In this document: one piece after another, positions 1 to 8,406 of the stretch
How the letters are laid out: each line of letters opens with the position of its first letter
Position numbering within the stretch: position 1 is the stretch's first letter
Assembly: GCA_963786805.1 (NCBI GenBank)
Contig: CAWBAK010000006.1
Location: forward strand, 62,001-126,000
Length of the DNA: 64,000 nucleotides
Origin: CALGFI01 sp963786805
Lineage (GTDB): Bacteria > Actinomycetota > UBA4738 > HRBIN12
Direction: 5' to 3'
Notes under the pieces: model-generated
The model's input: only the letters and a program-made list of their open reading frames with translations
Database searches by the model: none
Told to the model about the DNA's origin: nothing
Translations under genes and position numbers: made by a program

Positions 1-366
1 ATCCAGGTCTCGGTCGAACGGATGGTGCCGCGGGAGCGATTCGTCGTTCCGCTTGAAACGCTCGGGTACGCGTTCGTCGCAGATCCCACCAACACGGAGC
101 ACGAGTACTTCAAGAAGGAAGTCGGCGGTGTCAGCACGCACCAGATCCACGTATGCCCCGTCGGGAGCGAATGGGAGCGTCGTCATCTCGCCTTCCGCGA
201 CTATCTACGAGCGCATCCGGAGGAATCGGCTCGATATGCGGAGTTGAAGCGCCTGCTCGCGGACCGGCACCCGAACGACGTCATGGCCTACGTGGACGCG
301 AAGACCCCGTTCATCCGCGAGGTCGAGCGCCGCGCGAAGGATTCGCTCGAACAGGCGGAGCGCTAG
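1..366 (+). CDS. GrpB family protein (UPF0157), C-terminal part
   Basis: The reading frame is open from the first base, so the gene begins upstream of the window. The visible 121 codons match the C-terminal part of GrpB/UPF0157 proteins: the block around HLAFRDYLRAHPE, then YAELKRLLA, and a terminal YVDAKTPFIREVERRA helix. The family belongs to the nucleotidyltransferase-like fold and has no firmly established reaction; members are cytosolic. The in-frame ATG at 22 lies inside the conserved region and is unlikely to be the true start. The stop TAG overlaps by four bases the stop of the small convergent gene that follows. Confidence 0.85.
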   Translation: MQVSVERMVPRERFVVPLETLGYAFVADPTNTEHEYFKKEVGGVSTHQIHVCPVGSEWERRHLAFRDYLRAHPEESARYAELKRLLADRHPNDVMAYVDAKTPFIREVERRAKDSLEQAER

Positions 367-572
367 TCGAGCAGGCGGTCCAGCGCATAGGCGAACGGGG
401 TCGCGAGGATCATCGCGAGGGCGACCGCGATCGCCACCCACCGCCACCACGAGGGCCGGGCACGAGGCGTTGGCTCGTCGTCATCTCCCCAGTCACCCGG
501 ATCAGCGTCGTCCGGCGGCGCGATGAACTCACCCGGATCGACCAGCGGCACGCGCTCGAGATGGTGAGGCAC
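363..572 (-). CDS. Small single-pass membrane protein, function unknown
   Basis: A 69-codon minus-strand gene with a GTG start. The N-terminal half is acidic and proline-rich (PPDDADPGDWGDDDEP), followed by a basic/aromatic stretch (RARPSWWRWV) and one transmembrane helix ending at the C-terminus, giving a tail-anchored layout. It is convergent with the GrpB-family gene, overlapping by four bases at the stops. No family is recognised. A GTG at 551 is an alternative start because the upstream ribosome binding site sits too close to the first GTG. The hydrophobic segment and tight packing support it as real, but it could be a chance frame in GC-rich DNA. Confidence 0.5.
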   Translation of the reverse strand: MPHHLERVPLVDPGEFIAPPDDADPGDWGDDDEPTPRARPSWWRWVAIAVALAMILATPFAYALDRLLD

Positions 573-674
573 CCCTCAACGATAGCGCTCCGCCCCGTCG
601 CGTCCCCGGCCGTCCGCGGCTACGCTTCGCGCGAACCGGCGCGAACGGCGCGACGTGAAAGGAGCTGGAACGCG

Positions 675-1493
675 ATGGCGTGGACGACGCCGCTGCTGTA
701 CGAGCGTCTGACCTGGCCGGAGGTGCGGCGCGCCGTCGAGGAGGACCGCGTCTGCCTGATCCCCGCGGGAACCCTGGAAGATCACGGCCCGCACCTTCCC
801 ATCGACTGCGACAACCGCATCGCCTCGGAGATCTGCCGTCGCGCCGCCGAAGCGATCCCGAACGAGGTCGTGCTGCTGCCGACCGTCACCCACGGCTACA
901 CGCCGCACCACATGGACTTCCCCGGACCGATCACGATCGGCTGGGAGACCTTCACGAAGTACTGCGTGGACATCGGGAGCTCGCTCGCGCGCCACGGCTT
1001 CAAGCGCATCCTGTTCCTGAACGGGCACGGCTCGAACATCCCGCTCGTCAACATGGCGGCGCGGCTGATCGGACTCGAGCATCCCGACGTCCTTGCCGCC
1101 GCAGCCTTCTACCTGACCAGCGCCGAGGGCCAGCGCGTCATCGCCGAGGTCCGAGACTCCGAGATCGGGGGCATGGGCCACGCCTGCGAGCTGGAGACCT
1201 CGATCTACCTCGCGATCGACCCCGATGCCGTGTTCATGGAGAAGGCCGTGGACGAGAACTCGTTCCCCGAAGGACCCCACGCCTGGATGGATTGGTCGGA
1301 CGGACCGCTCCAGATCATGCCGTGGTGGAACGCGATCTCCCACACGGGGGTGCACGGCGATGCAACGAAGGCGACGGCGGGCAAGGGCGCCGTCCTGCTC
1401 GACGCGGCCGTGAAGGAATGCGTCGAATTCGTCCGAGAGTTGCGGGAGAAACCGCTCCCCGTCCGCTGGGAACCCAGCGAGACACCGCCGTGA
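675..1493 (+). CDS. Creatininase family amidohydrolase
   Basis: Encodes 272 residues, the usual length of the creatininase/MftE family of metal-dependent amidohydrolases, which open cyclic or formylated amides using two metal ions. The N-terminal metal motif is seen at residues 33-46 (TLEDHGPHLPIDCD), the NGHGSN loop at 116-121 and GHACELETS at 168-176. The start at 675 is chosen because AAAGGAG lies about 10 bases upstream and the conserved family N-terminus begins there; the frame is open further upstream but without family similarity. The ABC importer operon begins 84 bases downstream on the same strand, so a role in processing an imported amide or peptide is possible but is inference. The actual substrate cannot be told from sequence. 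Confidence 0.88.
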   Translation: MAWTTPLLYERLTWPEVRRAVEEDRVCLIPAGTLEDHGPHLPIDCDNRIASEICRRAAEAIPNEVVLLPTVTHGYTPHHMDFPGPITIGWETFTKYCVDIGSSLARHGFKRILFLNGHGSNIPLVNMAARLIGLEHPDVLAAAAFYLTSAEGQRVIAEVRDSEIGGMGHACELETSIYLAIDPDAVFMEKAVDENSFPEGPHAWMDWSDGPLQIMPWWNAISHTGVHGDATKATAGKGAVLLDAAVKECVEFVRELREKPLPVRWEPSETPP

Positions 1494-1577
1494 GGCTGCC
1501 TTTCGCTTCGCGGGAAGCCCGTGCTAGCGTTCGGCTTGGCTGAACGGCTGGTCAAAGACCGGTTCGAAGGGGGCACG

Positions 1578-3371
1578 ATGCGGCGCTTGCTGAAGCTCGG
1601 GGCAGCTCTGACGACACTGGCGATCGGGGCCTTGATCGCCTCCTCGGTCGGCGCGGGGGCGCAGGAATCCCCCGCTCCGGCAGACGAGAAGGTCACGTTC
1701 ACGGTCGGGATGGTGAACGACGCCATCACGTTCAATCCGATGTTCATGATCGAAACGCCCGAATACTCGACGGCCGATCTCGTGTACGAGACGTTCCTGA
1801 GCTGGGACGAGGAATTCAACACGGCACCGGGCCTGGCCACCGACTGGGAGCAGAGCGAGGACGGGCTGACGTGGACGTTCCAGGTTCGCGACGACGTGAC
1901 CTGGCAAGACGGCGAGCCCCTCACGGCGAGCGACATCGCGGCCACCTTCAACTGGATCATCGACGAAGGGGTCGGCAACTACATCGACTACCTCCCCTTC
2001 ACCGATGAGATCACCGCGCCGGACGCGACGACCCTTGTCTGGAAGACCACCATCCCGACCAGCGCGCCGATCTACCCCCCGTACATCTACATCCTGCCCG
2101 AGCACGTCCTCAGCCAGTACGAGGACAAGGCCGACTTCCGGGCGTGGAAGGGATTCCCGGACGCCGTCGGCACGGGACCGTTCGAGCTCGTCGAGTGGAG
2201 CCGAGGCGACTTCTGGCGCCTCGAAGCCAACCCCGACTACTGGGGCGGTGCCCCCGTGATCGATGAGTTCGTGTTCCGCGTCTTCCAGAGCGAGGAGTCG
2301 TTGATCCAGGCGCTCAAGCAGGGCGAGATCGATTTCGCCGACAACGTGCCCTCCTCGCTCTTCGACTCCCTCGAGAGCGACCCGAACATCACGGCGAACG
2401 AAGGGGCGTCCGTCTACTTCATCCAGATGAGCTTCAACATGTGCACGAGCGAGGTGCCCTACTGCAAGAAGACCGGATTCAACCATCACCCGGCGACACT
2501 GGACCCACAGTTCCGCCTTGCGGTCGAGTACGCCATCGACCGAGACGTGATCGTCGACCGCGTGAAGCTCGGGCACGCGACGCCGGGTTCGACCGTCATC
2601 ATGCAACCGAAGTGGCATGCCGACCCGTCGAACATCGTCGCGTACGATCCGGCCGAGGCCAACCGGATCCTCGATGAGGCCGGATACATGGACACCGATG
2701 GCGACGGGATCCGCGAGATGCCCGGTGGCGGAGAACCTCTCAGCCTGCGGTTCATCGTCCGCACCGAGAACCCCGACACCATCACCGCCGGCGAGTTCAT
2801 CACCGAGTGGCTGCAGGATGTCGGCATCGCGACGGAGACCGAGGCCGTCAACGACTCGAGGCTGACGGATATCTGGTACTCGAACGACTACGACATGTAC
2901 ATCTGGGGATGGGGCGTCGAGCCCGACCCGAACTTCCAGCTCTCGACGTACACGACGTCACAGTGCGGTATCTGGAGCGACACGTGCTACTCGAACCCCG
3001 AGTACGATCAGCTGTTCCAGGAACAGCAGGCGGCGTCGACCCTCGAGGAACGGCAGCAGGTGGTCGACCAGATGCAGCAGATCCTGTACGACGACCGTCC
3101 CGAGATCGTGCTCTGGTACGAGACCTACCTCCAGGCGTATCGGAGCGATCGCTGGACCGGTTTCGTCGAGCAGCCACCCGTCGACGGCGCCATCCTGTTC
3201 CAATACGGCTACCACTCGCTGTTGAACATCCGGCCCACCTCCGAGGGAACGGCGGCCGGTGGGAACAGCGGGATCCCCATGCTCGTCTGGATCGGCGCCG
3301 CCGCGCTCGTGGTGGTGATCGCGGGCGTCGTCCTCGCCCGCCGTCGCCGTTCCGAGGAGGAGGCCGCCTAG
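1578..3371 (+). CDS. Peptide/nickel-type ABC transporter substrate-binding protein (SBP_bac_5)
   Basis: A 597-residue extracellular solute-binding protein of family 5 (dipeptide, oligopeptide and nickel binding). The N-terminus is a Sec signal peptide with a basic start, a hydrophobic core and a cut near GAGA-QE; it lacks a lipobox. The body carries typical family features such as the DVTWQDGEPLTASD block and the AVEYAIDRD segment. Unusually, the C-terminus adds a transmembrane helix after a Gly/Thr-rich linker and ends in a basic-acidic tail (RRRRSEEEAA), suggesting that the protein is held at the membrane by its C-terminus rather than by a lipid. The start ATG is preceded by GAAGGGGG. It is the first gene of the importer operon with the four genes that follow. 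Confidence 0.92.
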   Translation: MRRLLKLGAALTTLAIGALIASSVGAGAQESPAPADEKVTFTVGMVNDAITFNPMFMIETPEYSTADLVYETFLSWDEEFNTAPGLATDWEQSEDGLTWTFQVRDDVTWQDGEPLTASDIAATFNWIIDEGVGNYIDYLPFTDEITAPDATTLVWKTTIPTSAPIYPPYIYILPEHVLSQYEDKADFRAWKGFPDAVGTGPFELVEWSRGDFWRLEANPDYWGGAPVIDEFVFRVFQSEESLIQALKQGEIDFADNVPSSLFDSLESDPNITANEGASVYFIQMSFNMCTSEVPYCKKTGFNHHPATLDPQFRLAVEYAIDRDVIVDRVKLGHATPGSTVIMQPKWHADPSNIVAYDPAEANRILDEAGYMDTDGDGIREMPGGGEPLSLRFIVRTENPDTITAGEFITEWLQDVGIATETEAVNDSRLTDIWYSNDYDMYIWGWGVEPDPNFQLSTYTTSQCGIWSDTCYSNPEYDQLFQEQQAASTLEERQQVVDQMQQILYDDRPEIVLWYETYLQAYRSDRWTGFVEQPPVDGAILFQYGYHSLLNIRPTSEGTAAGGNSGIPMLVWIGAAALVVVIAGVVLARRRRSEEEAA

Positions 3372-3396
3372 GCGAGGCCGGGCGGCCGGAGCGGCG

Positions 3397-4383
3397 GTGG
3401 GGACCCGCCAGTACGTCCTGAAGAAGGTCGTTCAGGCGTTCGTCACGCTGATCGCGATCTTGATCTTCAACTTCTTCCTCTTCCGGGTCTGGTCTCCCGG
3501 CGACCCGGTGTCGTTCCTCACGCGTGGTCAAGGCGCGAACATCACCGCTCAGGAGCGAGCGGACCTGATCCACGAGTACGGATTGGACAAGTCCACGTGG
3601 GGCCAGTTCACCGAGTACATGAAGGACACGTTCACCGGCAAGCTCGGCGCCTCGAGCTTCTACCAGGGAGAGCCGGTTCGGGAGGTGTTCTTCCGCTTCC
3701 TGTCGCCGACGCTGCTGCTGGTTGGCATCTCCACACTCATCTCGGTGGTGGTCGGCATCTGGATGGGGATCCGATCCGGATGGAGACGCGGCAGCGCGTT
3801 CGACCGCTCGTCGATGATCTCTTCGTTGGTGCTGTACTCCATGCCGGAGTTCTGGCTGGGGCTGCTGCTCCTGCTGCTCTTCTCGACGACGCTGAACTGG
3901 TTCCCCGTCGGCGGCCGGATCTCGACGAACGTCAGCGAGCTCAGCACGTGGGGATACGTCCTCGACGTCGCGAACCATCTGTTCCTGCCCGCGCTGACGC
4001 TGGCGCTGGGATACCTCGGGCAGTACTACCTCGTGATGCGCTCCTCGCTGCTGGACGTCCTCGGCGAGGACTACATCACGACCGCCAGGGCGAAGGGTGT
4101 TCCCGAGCGATTCGTCCTGAACCGCCACGCGGTCCGGAACGCGCTCCTGCCGACCATCACGCTCATCGCCCTGGACTTCGGGTACGTGATCGGCGGCGCG
4201 ATCACCGTGGAGGTCGTCTTCTCGTATCAAGGGCTCGGCCTCCTCACGTATACGGCGATCCTCGGGAAGGACTACTGGCTGCTGCAGGGTCTATTCCTGT
4301 TCTTCTCGGCCGCCGTGATCGTGTTGAACCTCGCGGCGGACCTGCTGTACGGGTACCTCGACCCGCGGGTTCGGGAGGCATAG
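3397..4383 (+). CDS. ABC transporter permease, DppB/OppB type
   Basis: A 328-residue inner-membrane permease. One N-terminal helix is followed by a periplasmic segment and five more helices, as in the DppB/OppB family. The cytoplasmic coupling motif (EAA loop) is seen as YITTARAKGVPERFVLNRHAVRNALLP, and the C-terminal GYLDPRVR is a family signature. It begins with GTG 25 bases after the binding-protein gene, with only a weak upstream CGGAG. It pairs with the following DppC-type permease to form the membrane channel of the peptide-type importer. Confidence 0.92.
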   Translation: MGTRQYVLKKVVQAFVTLIAILIFNFFLFRVWSPGDPVSFLTRGQGANITAQERADLIHEYGLDKSTWGQFTEYMKDTFTGKLGASSFYQGEPVREVFFRFLSPTLLLVGISTLISVVVGIWMGIRSGWRRGSAFDRSSMISSLVLYSMPEFWLGLLLLLLFSTTLNWFPVGGRISTNVSELSTWGYVLDVANHLFLPALTLALGYLGQYYLVMRSSLLDVLGEDYITTARAKGVPERFVLNRHAVRNALLPTITLIALDFGYVIGGAITVEVVFSYQGLGLLTYTAILGKDYWLLQGLFLFFSAAVIVLNLAADLLYGYLDPRVREA

Positions 4384-4386
4384 CCG

Positions 4387-5346
4387 ATGCAGACGCCTCC
4401 GCTCCACGTCGGTACCGACGCGCCGGTCGCGGCAGACGAAGCGGTGCCGCGACCTCCTCCCGGTTCGCCCCGGAAGATCCGGTGGGCGCGACGTCGAACG
4501 GCCGTGCGCAGGTTCTGGAAGGCCTTCCGCCGGGACAAGATGGGCCTGGCCGGGCTGTTCATCCTGCTGTTCTTCATCGGGATCGCCGTCTTCGCGATCC
4601 TCGCTGACAAGACCGGGACCGAGATCACCAAGGCCACCGGTCCCCGGCTGGCGCCGCCGAGCCCCGAGTACCTGTTCGGAACGGACGATCAGGGCCGCTC
4701 CGTGCTTACCCTCACGATCCAGGGGGCGAAGGTGTCGCTCCTCGTCGGTGTCTCCGCGACGGCGATCACGATGCTCATCGGGTCGGCCGTCGGCCTGATC
4801 GCGGGGTTCCGAGGCGGGTGGATCGACCAGCTCCTCATGCGCGTGACCGACTGGGGTCTCGTCATCCCCTGGCTGGTGCTCGCGATCTCGCTCGCATCCA
4901 TCTTCGGTCAGTCGCTCTCCGTCATCATCCTCGTGATCGGCATCACCACGTGGCCGAGCACGGCACGCCTCGTGCGCGCGCAGACGCTCTCGGTGAAAGA
5001 GCGGCCGTATATCGAGCGGGCCCGGGCGCTCGGAGCGAGCAACTGGCACCTGGTGACCCGGCACATCCTGCCGAACGTCATGCCGGTCATCATGGCGAAC
5101 ACCGTGCTCATCGTCGCGATCGCCATCCTTTCCGAGACGACCCTTTCGTTCCTCGGCCTCGGCGATCCGTTCAGCATCTCGTGGGGACAGATCCTCGAGC
5201 AGGCTTCGAACGGATCCGCGGCGACGCTGGGGGCGTGGTGGTGGCTCGGCGCACCCGGTGTCTGCATCGTCCTGGTCGTCCTGGCATTCACCATGATCGG
5301 GTTCGCGCTGGACGAGATCGTGAACCCGAAGATCCGGCAACGATGA
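4387..5346 (+). CDS. ABC transporter permease, DppC/OppC type
   Basis: A 319-residue partner permease. It opens with a cytosolic Pro/Arg-rich segment, then the family pattern RFWKAFRRDKMGLAGLFIL with the first helix, the marker PEYLFGTDDQGRSVLT, and four further helices. The coupling loop reads YIERARALGASNWHLVTRHILPN. The C-terminus LDEIVNPKIR is typical of DppC. It starts three bases after the upstream permease stop, and its own stop overlaps the ATG of the first ATPase gene (ATGA), indicating translational coupling. Confidence 0.92.
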   Translation: MQTPPLHVGTDAPVAADEAVPRPPPGSPRKIRWARRRTAVRRFWKAFRRDKMGLAGLFILLFFIGIAVFAILADKTGTEITKATGPRLAPPSPEYLFGTDDQGRSVLTLTIQGAKVSLLVGVSATAITMLIGSAVGLIAGFRGGWIDQLLMRVTDWGLVIPWLVLAISLASIFGQSLSVIILVIGITTWPSTARLVRAQTLSVKERPYIERARALGASNWHLVTRHILPNVMPVIMANTVLIVAIAILSETTLSFLGLGDPFSISWGQILEQASNGSAATLGAWWWLGAPGVCIVLVVLAFTMIGFALDEIVNPKIRQR

Positions 5347-6332
5347 GCGTCCTCTCGATCCGCGACCTCCACATCACGTACCGGACACAGGGCGGCGACG
5401 TTCCCGCGGTGCGCGGCGTCGATCTCGAGATCGACCGTGGCGAGGTGCTCGGGCTCGCCGGAGAGTCCGGGTGCGGCAAGTCGACGATCGCCGCGGCGAT
5501 CCTGCGGCTGCTCCCGCCGCGAACCGGGGTCGATGGGCGCATCATCCTCGACGGCGAAGACGTGCTCGAGATGAAGCAGAACCGGCTCCGCGCCGTCCGC
5601 TGGACCGGCGCCTCCATCGTGTTCCAAGGGGCCATGCACGCGCTGAACCCGGTCCGGCGGGTGGGTGATCAGATCGCCGAGGCGATCACGACCCACCAGC
5701 AGGCGAGCGAGCGCGAGGCGTTGGTTCGGGTTGGCTCCCTGCTCGAGCAGGTCGGACTGCCTCCCCGGAGGATCTCGGACTATCCGCACGAGCTCTCCGG
5801 GGGGCAGAAGCAGCGCGTGATGATCGCCATGGCACTGGCGTGCAGCCCGAGCGTCATCATCGCCGACGAGCCGACGACGGCCCTCGATGTGATGGTTCAA
5901 GCCCAGGTCCTCGCGCTCTTGAAGTCCCTGCAGCGAGAGCTCGGTCTGGCGTTGCTGTTCATCACGCACGACCTCTCCGTGCTCGTGGAGGTCTCCGACC
6001 GGCTCGCGATCATGTACGCGGGCAAGATCGTCGAGGACGGCCCGGCGAGGAGCGTCTTCGCAGATCCCAAGCATCCGTACACGCGAGCGCTCGCCGCCGC
6101 ATTCCCGGAGATCGGCGATGAGCGGTTCCGAAGGCACCCCTCGGGCCTGGGTGGCGACCCGCCGGACCCCCAGGCCATCCCGAGCGGGTGTCCGTTCCAC
6201 CCGCGTTGCCCGGACGTCTTCGAACCCTGCCCGACGCACGTGCCTCGCCTGTTCGATGCCGGCGCGGGACGACGGGCCGCGTGCCTGCTCGTCGAGGGCG
6301 CGCTCGCGACCATCCGGGAGGGCGAGGGATGA
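5343..6332 (+). CDS. ABC transporter ATPase, DppD/OppD type
   Basis: A 329-residue ATP-binding subunit that powers the peptide-type importer from the cytosolic side. Walker A is GESGCGKST at residues 40-48, the signature is LSGGQKQR, Walker B is VIIADEP, and the switch histidine is in ITHDLS. The C-terminal oligopeptide-transporter extension holds the cysteine cluster CPFHPRCPDVFEPC, common in OppD/OppF-type subunits. The start overlaps the stop of the permease gene and the stop overlaps the start of the second ATPase gene, so all are likely expressed as one operon with 1:1 coupling. Confidence 0.93.
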   Translation: MSVLSIRDLHITYRTQGGDVPAVRGVDLEIDRGEVLGLAGESGCGKSTIAAAILRLLPPRTGVDGRIILDGEDVLEMKQNRLRAVRWTGASIVFQGAMHALNPVRRVGDQIAEAITTHQQASEREALVRVGSLLEQVGLPPRRISDYPHELSGGQKQRVMIAMALACSPSVIIADEPTTALDVMVQAQVLALLKSLQRELGLALLFITHDLSVLVEVSDRLAIMYAGKIVEDGPARSVFADPKHPYTRALAAAFPEIGDERFRRHPSGLGGDPPDPQAIPSGCPFHPRCPDVFEPCPTHVPRLFDAGAGRRAACLLVEGALATIREGEG

Positions 6333-7441
6333 ACCCGGCCGCATCCCCGTCGCCCGACGTTCGGTACGACGAGCCGCCGGTGCTGGAGGTCCGCGATCTC
6401 ACCGTCACCTTCGCCGGCCGGATCGGGCTCCTCTCGGGACTCCTGGGCAGGAAGGGCGCCGAGGCCAGGGCCGTGGACGGCGTCAACCTCTCGCTGCACC
6501 GTGGAGAGATCCTCGCGCTCGCCGGAGAGTCCGGGTGCGGCAAGACCACGACCGCGCGAGCGATCATGGGCCTGCAGAAACCGAAGGACGGCACGATCTT
6601 GTTCCAGGGCGAGCCGCTCCGGAGGAACCTGCGCGGCTACCGGCGCCGCGTCCAGATGGTCTTCCAGGATCCGACGGGATCGCTGAACCCTCGCCAGACG
6701 ATCTACGAGATCGTCGCCGAAGGGCTGCGTATCCACCGGGTCCATCGCGGTCCCGGCGGCGAGAGCGAAGAGGAGCTCGTCGCGAGAGCGCTCTCGCGAG
6801 CGGGGCTCCGCCCGCCCGAGCGGTTCTTCCTCCTGTATCCGCACGAGCTCTCGGGCGGGCAACGACAGCGGGTCGTCATCGCCGGCGCGCTCGTCCTGGA
6901 ACCGCAGGTGATCGTCGCCGACGAGCCCGTCTCCAACCTGGATGCCTCGGTACGCGGCGAGATCCTGCGCCTGTTGATGAAGCTGCGCGACGAGGACCAG
7001 ATCTCGATCATCATCGTGACGCACGACCTCGGCCTTGCCTGGACGGTGGCGGATCGGGTCGCGGTCATGTACCTCGGACGGATCGTCGAGCTGGGCCCGG
7101 CCGAGGACGTCCTGACCAAGCCGCTCCATCCGTACACACAGGCGCTCTTGGACGTCGTCCCGGAGGCGGAGGGCATCGACCGCCCGATCCTTTCCGGGGA
7201 GCCGCCGGACCCGACGCGGATCCCGCCCGGCTGCCGTTTCCACCCGCGCTGCCCCGAGGTCGCGTCCGGAGCTGCCGCACAGATCGGCGTCGAATCCAAG
7301 TGCCGTGCGGAAGATCTCGGTCTCGCGGAGCTTCGGCCGGGACACCTCGCAGCGTGTCATCTCGCGAGCGCGATGGCGCGCGGTGGCAACGGCGGGACAC
7401 CACGTCCGGCCGCTCCGCCGGCAGAGCGCTCCGCGGGCTAG
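6329..7441 (+). CDS. ABC transporter ATPase, DppF/OppF type
   Basis: A 370-residue second ATP-binding subunit of the importer. Walker A is GESGCGKTT, signature LSGGQRQR, Walker B VIVADEP and IVTHDLG. The C-terminal region has the CRFHPRCPEV motif. Its last ~50 residues are a low-complexity Gly/Pro/Ala tail that may be non-conserved. It closes the five-gene operon. The stop codon overlaps by three bases the probable original stop of the convergent coiled-coil gene, which shows how tightly these genes are packed. Confidence 0.92.
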   Translation: MNPAASPSPDVRYDEPPVLEVRDLTVTFAGRIGLLSGLLGRKGAEARAVDGVNLSLHRGEILALAGESGCGKTTTARAIMGLQKPKDGTILFQGEPLRRNLRGYRRRVQMVFQDPTGSLNPRQTIYEIVAEGLRIHRVHRGPGGESEEELVARALSRAGLRPPERFFLLYPHELSGGQRQRVVIAGALVLEPQVIVADEPVSNLDASVRGEILRLLMKLRDEDQISIIIVTHDLGLAWTVADRVAVMYLGRIVELGPAEDVLTKPLHPYTQALLDVVPEAEGIDRPILSGEPPDPTRIPPGCRFHPRCPEVASGAAAQIGVESKCRAEDLGLAELRPGHLAACHLASAMARGGNGGTPRPAAPPAERSAG

Positions 7442-8182
7442 CTCTGTCCGGCCGGTTCGCTCTGCTCGGCTTGCTCGTTCTGCTCGGCGGGTTCGTCCCG
7501 GTCCGGCGGGTTCGCTCTGCTCGGCTTGCTCGTTCTGCTCGGCGGGTCCGCTGTCCGCGCCGCCCTTCAGCACGCCGAGGATGGCTTCCATCTCGGTGTC
7601 GCCGACCGGGGCGTCACGACCGGCACCCTTGGCGGCGGCGAGGAGCGTCCGCAGGTTGCTCTCGGCCATCTCCGCTCGGGCCTCGAGCTCCTTGACGCGG
7701 GCGGCGAGCGTGGACGCACGGCGTTCGGCGTCGTCGCGACGCGCCTGCGCTTCCCGCGCCTCCTCGCGCGCCGTCCGGAGCCCGCCGCGCAACGTGCCTA
7801 CCTCGCGGCCGAGCTCGATGAGCCGCTCGACGGATTCGCGCCCGATGTCCGAATAGGCGGTCCGCTTCCGGCCGCCCGGCTCCGCGGCGGCTCGCTCGGT
7901 CTTTGCCGAGGATCGTTGCCTGGGGCGCCGAGGACGCGGGACCTGCTCCCGCTCTCCGGGCTCGATCGGCCGCGCATCCAGGAGGCGGTAGCGGCCGTCG
8001 ACGGTCTCGAGACGCCGCCGGGCGAGGAGGGCCCGGACCGCCCGTGCGGCAGCGAGCGGTTCATCGACGCCGATCTCTCGTCCGAGCTCTGCCGGGGAGA
8101 GGTCGACGAGCTCACCGGCGCTCGCCCGTCCGGCCACGGCGGCAAGGAACGCGTTCGCGCGTTGAAGGCTTTCCTGGTTCAC
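7438..8182 (-). CDS. HTH and coiled-coil protein, C-terminal frame disturbed by a 55-bp duplication
   Basis: Not a family I recognise. From the GTG at 8182 the protein starts with a helix-turn-helix-like region (SPAELGREIGVDEPLAAARAVRALLA) followed by a basic linker, a segment around AYSDIGRESVERLIELGREV, and a long coiled coil rich in Arg/Glu/Ala heptads. The natural end would be AEQNEQAEQSEPAGQS followed by TAG at 7438-7440. A repeated 47-bp segment in this tail, offset by 55 bases, shifts the frame. As it stands, translation leaves the proper frame and runs into the antisense of the ABC ATPase genes as far as 5897. The frame is also open upstream to an ATG at 8320; the GTG start is chosen because the recognisable domain begins there. 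It could be a cytoskeletal or DNA-binding protein. Confidence 0.55.
7446..7547. repeat. Imperfect 47-bp direct repeat with 55-bp offset
   Basis: Positions 7446-7492 and 7501-7547 are identical except for one base (7453 versus 7508); 39 bases are perfectly identical. The offset of 55 bases is one more than a multiple of three, so the second copy changes the reading frame of the minus-strand coiled-coil gene. In the frame set by the distal copy, the proximal copy would read through to a stop at 7438. Possible origins are strand slippage, a recent tandem duplication, or a mis-assembly. Confidence 0.85.
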
Positions 8183-8305
8183 GCCCGTATCGTGCGGTAT
8201 CCGGCCGCAACGCGCCAACTGGACTCGCTGGAGGCGTTGCGTCGAAGGGCGCCCCCAGACGGGATCGGGAACTCCGGAAAGAGTGACAAGAACGATCGCT
8301 CCGAT

Positions 8306-8335
8306 TTGACCGCTTGCCACTCGCTGGTGTTGGAT
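8306..8335 (+). promoter_or_regulatory. Possible sigma-70-type promoter for the CoA-transferase gene
   Basis: TTGACC at 8306-8311 is close to the -35 consensus. TTGGAT at 8330-8335 is a weak -10 match at 18-base spacing. If used, transcription would begin just before the strong hairpin at 8342, placing that hairpin at the very 5' end of the mRNA. This is pattern matching only. Confidence 0.3.
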
Positions 8336-8341
8336 GTGTGT

Positions 8342-8375
8342 GGCGCCGCTGGAACCCTCGGGTTCCGGCGGCGCC
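8342..8375 (+). promoter_or_regulatory. Strong leader hairpin upstream of the CoA-transferase gene
   Basis: Arms 8342-8356 and 8361-8375 form an uninterrupted 15-bp stem (one T-G wobble, otherwise G-C rich) closed by a CTCG tetraloop. It lies between the divergent coiled-coil gene and the CoA-transferase start at 8407, and the sequence after it is CTCTTT. It could be an attenuator-like terminator, a 5' stabilising structure, or a terminator for read-through. It is the strongest simple hairpin seen in this part of the window. Confidence 0.6.
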
Positions 8376-8406
8376 GCTCTTTGGCCCCCACCCCAGGAGA
8401 GCGCCC

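Noticed and set aside
1494..1525. Intergenic GGCT...AGCC hairpin with CGCTTCGC in the loop, possible further family member
   Set aside because: The stem has only four pairs and the loop matches the core only partly; kept out of the family pending a genome-wide search.
5897..7437. Very long minus-strand frame opposite the two ABC ATPase genes
   Set aside because: It is a continuation of the frameshifted coiled-coil gene in high-GC DNA. The plus-strand ATPases are intact with all motifs, and the antisense product is Arg/Asp/His-rich without domains.
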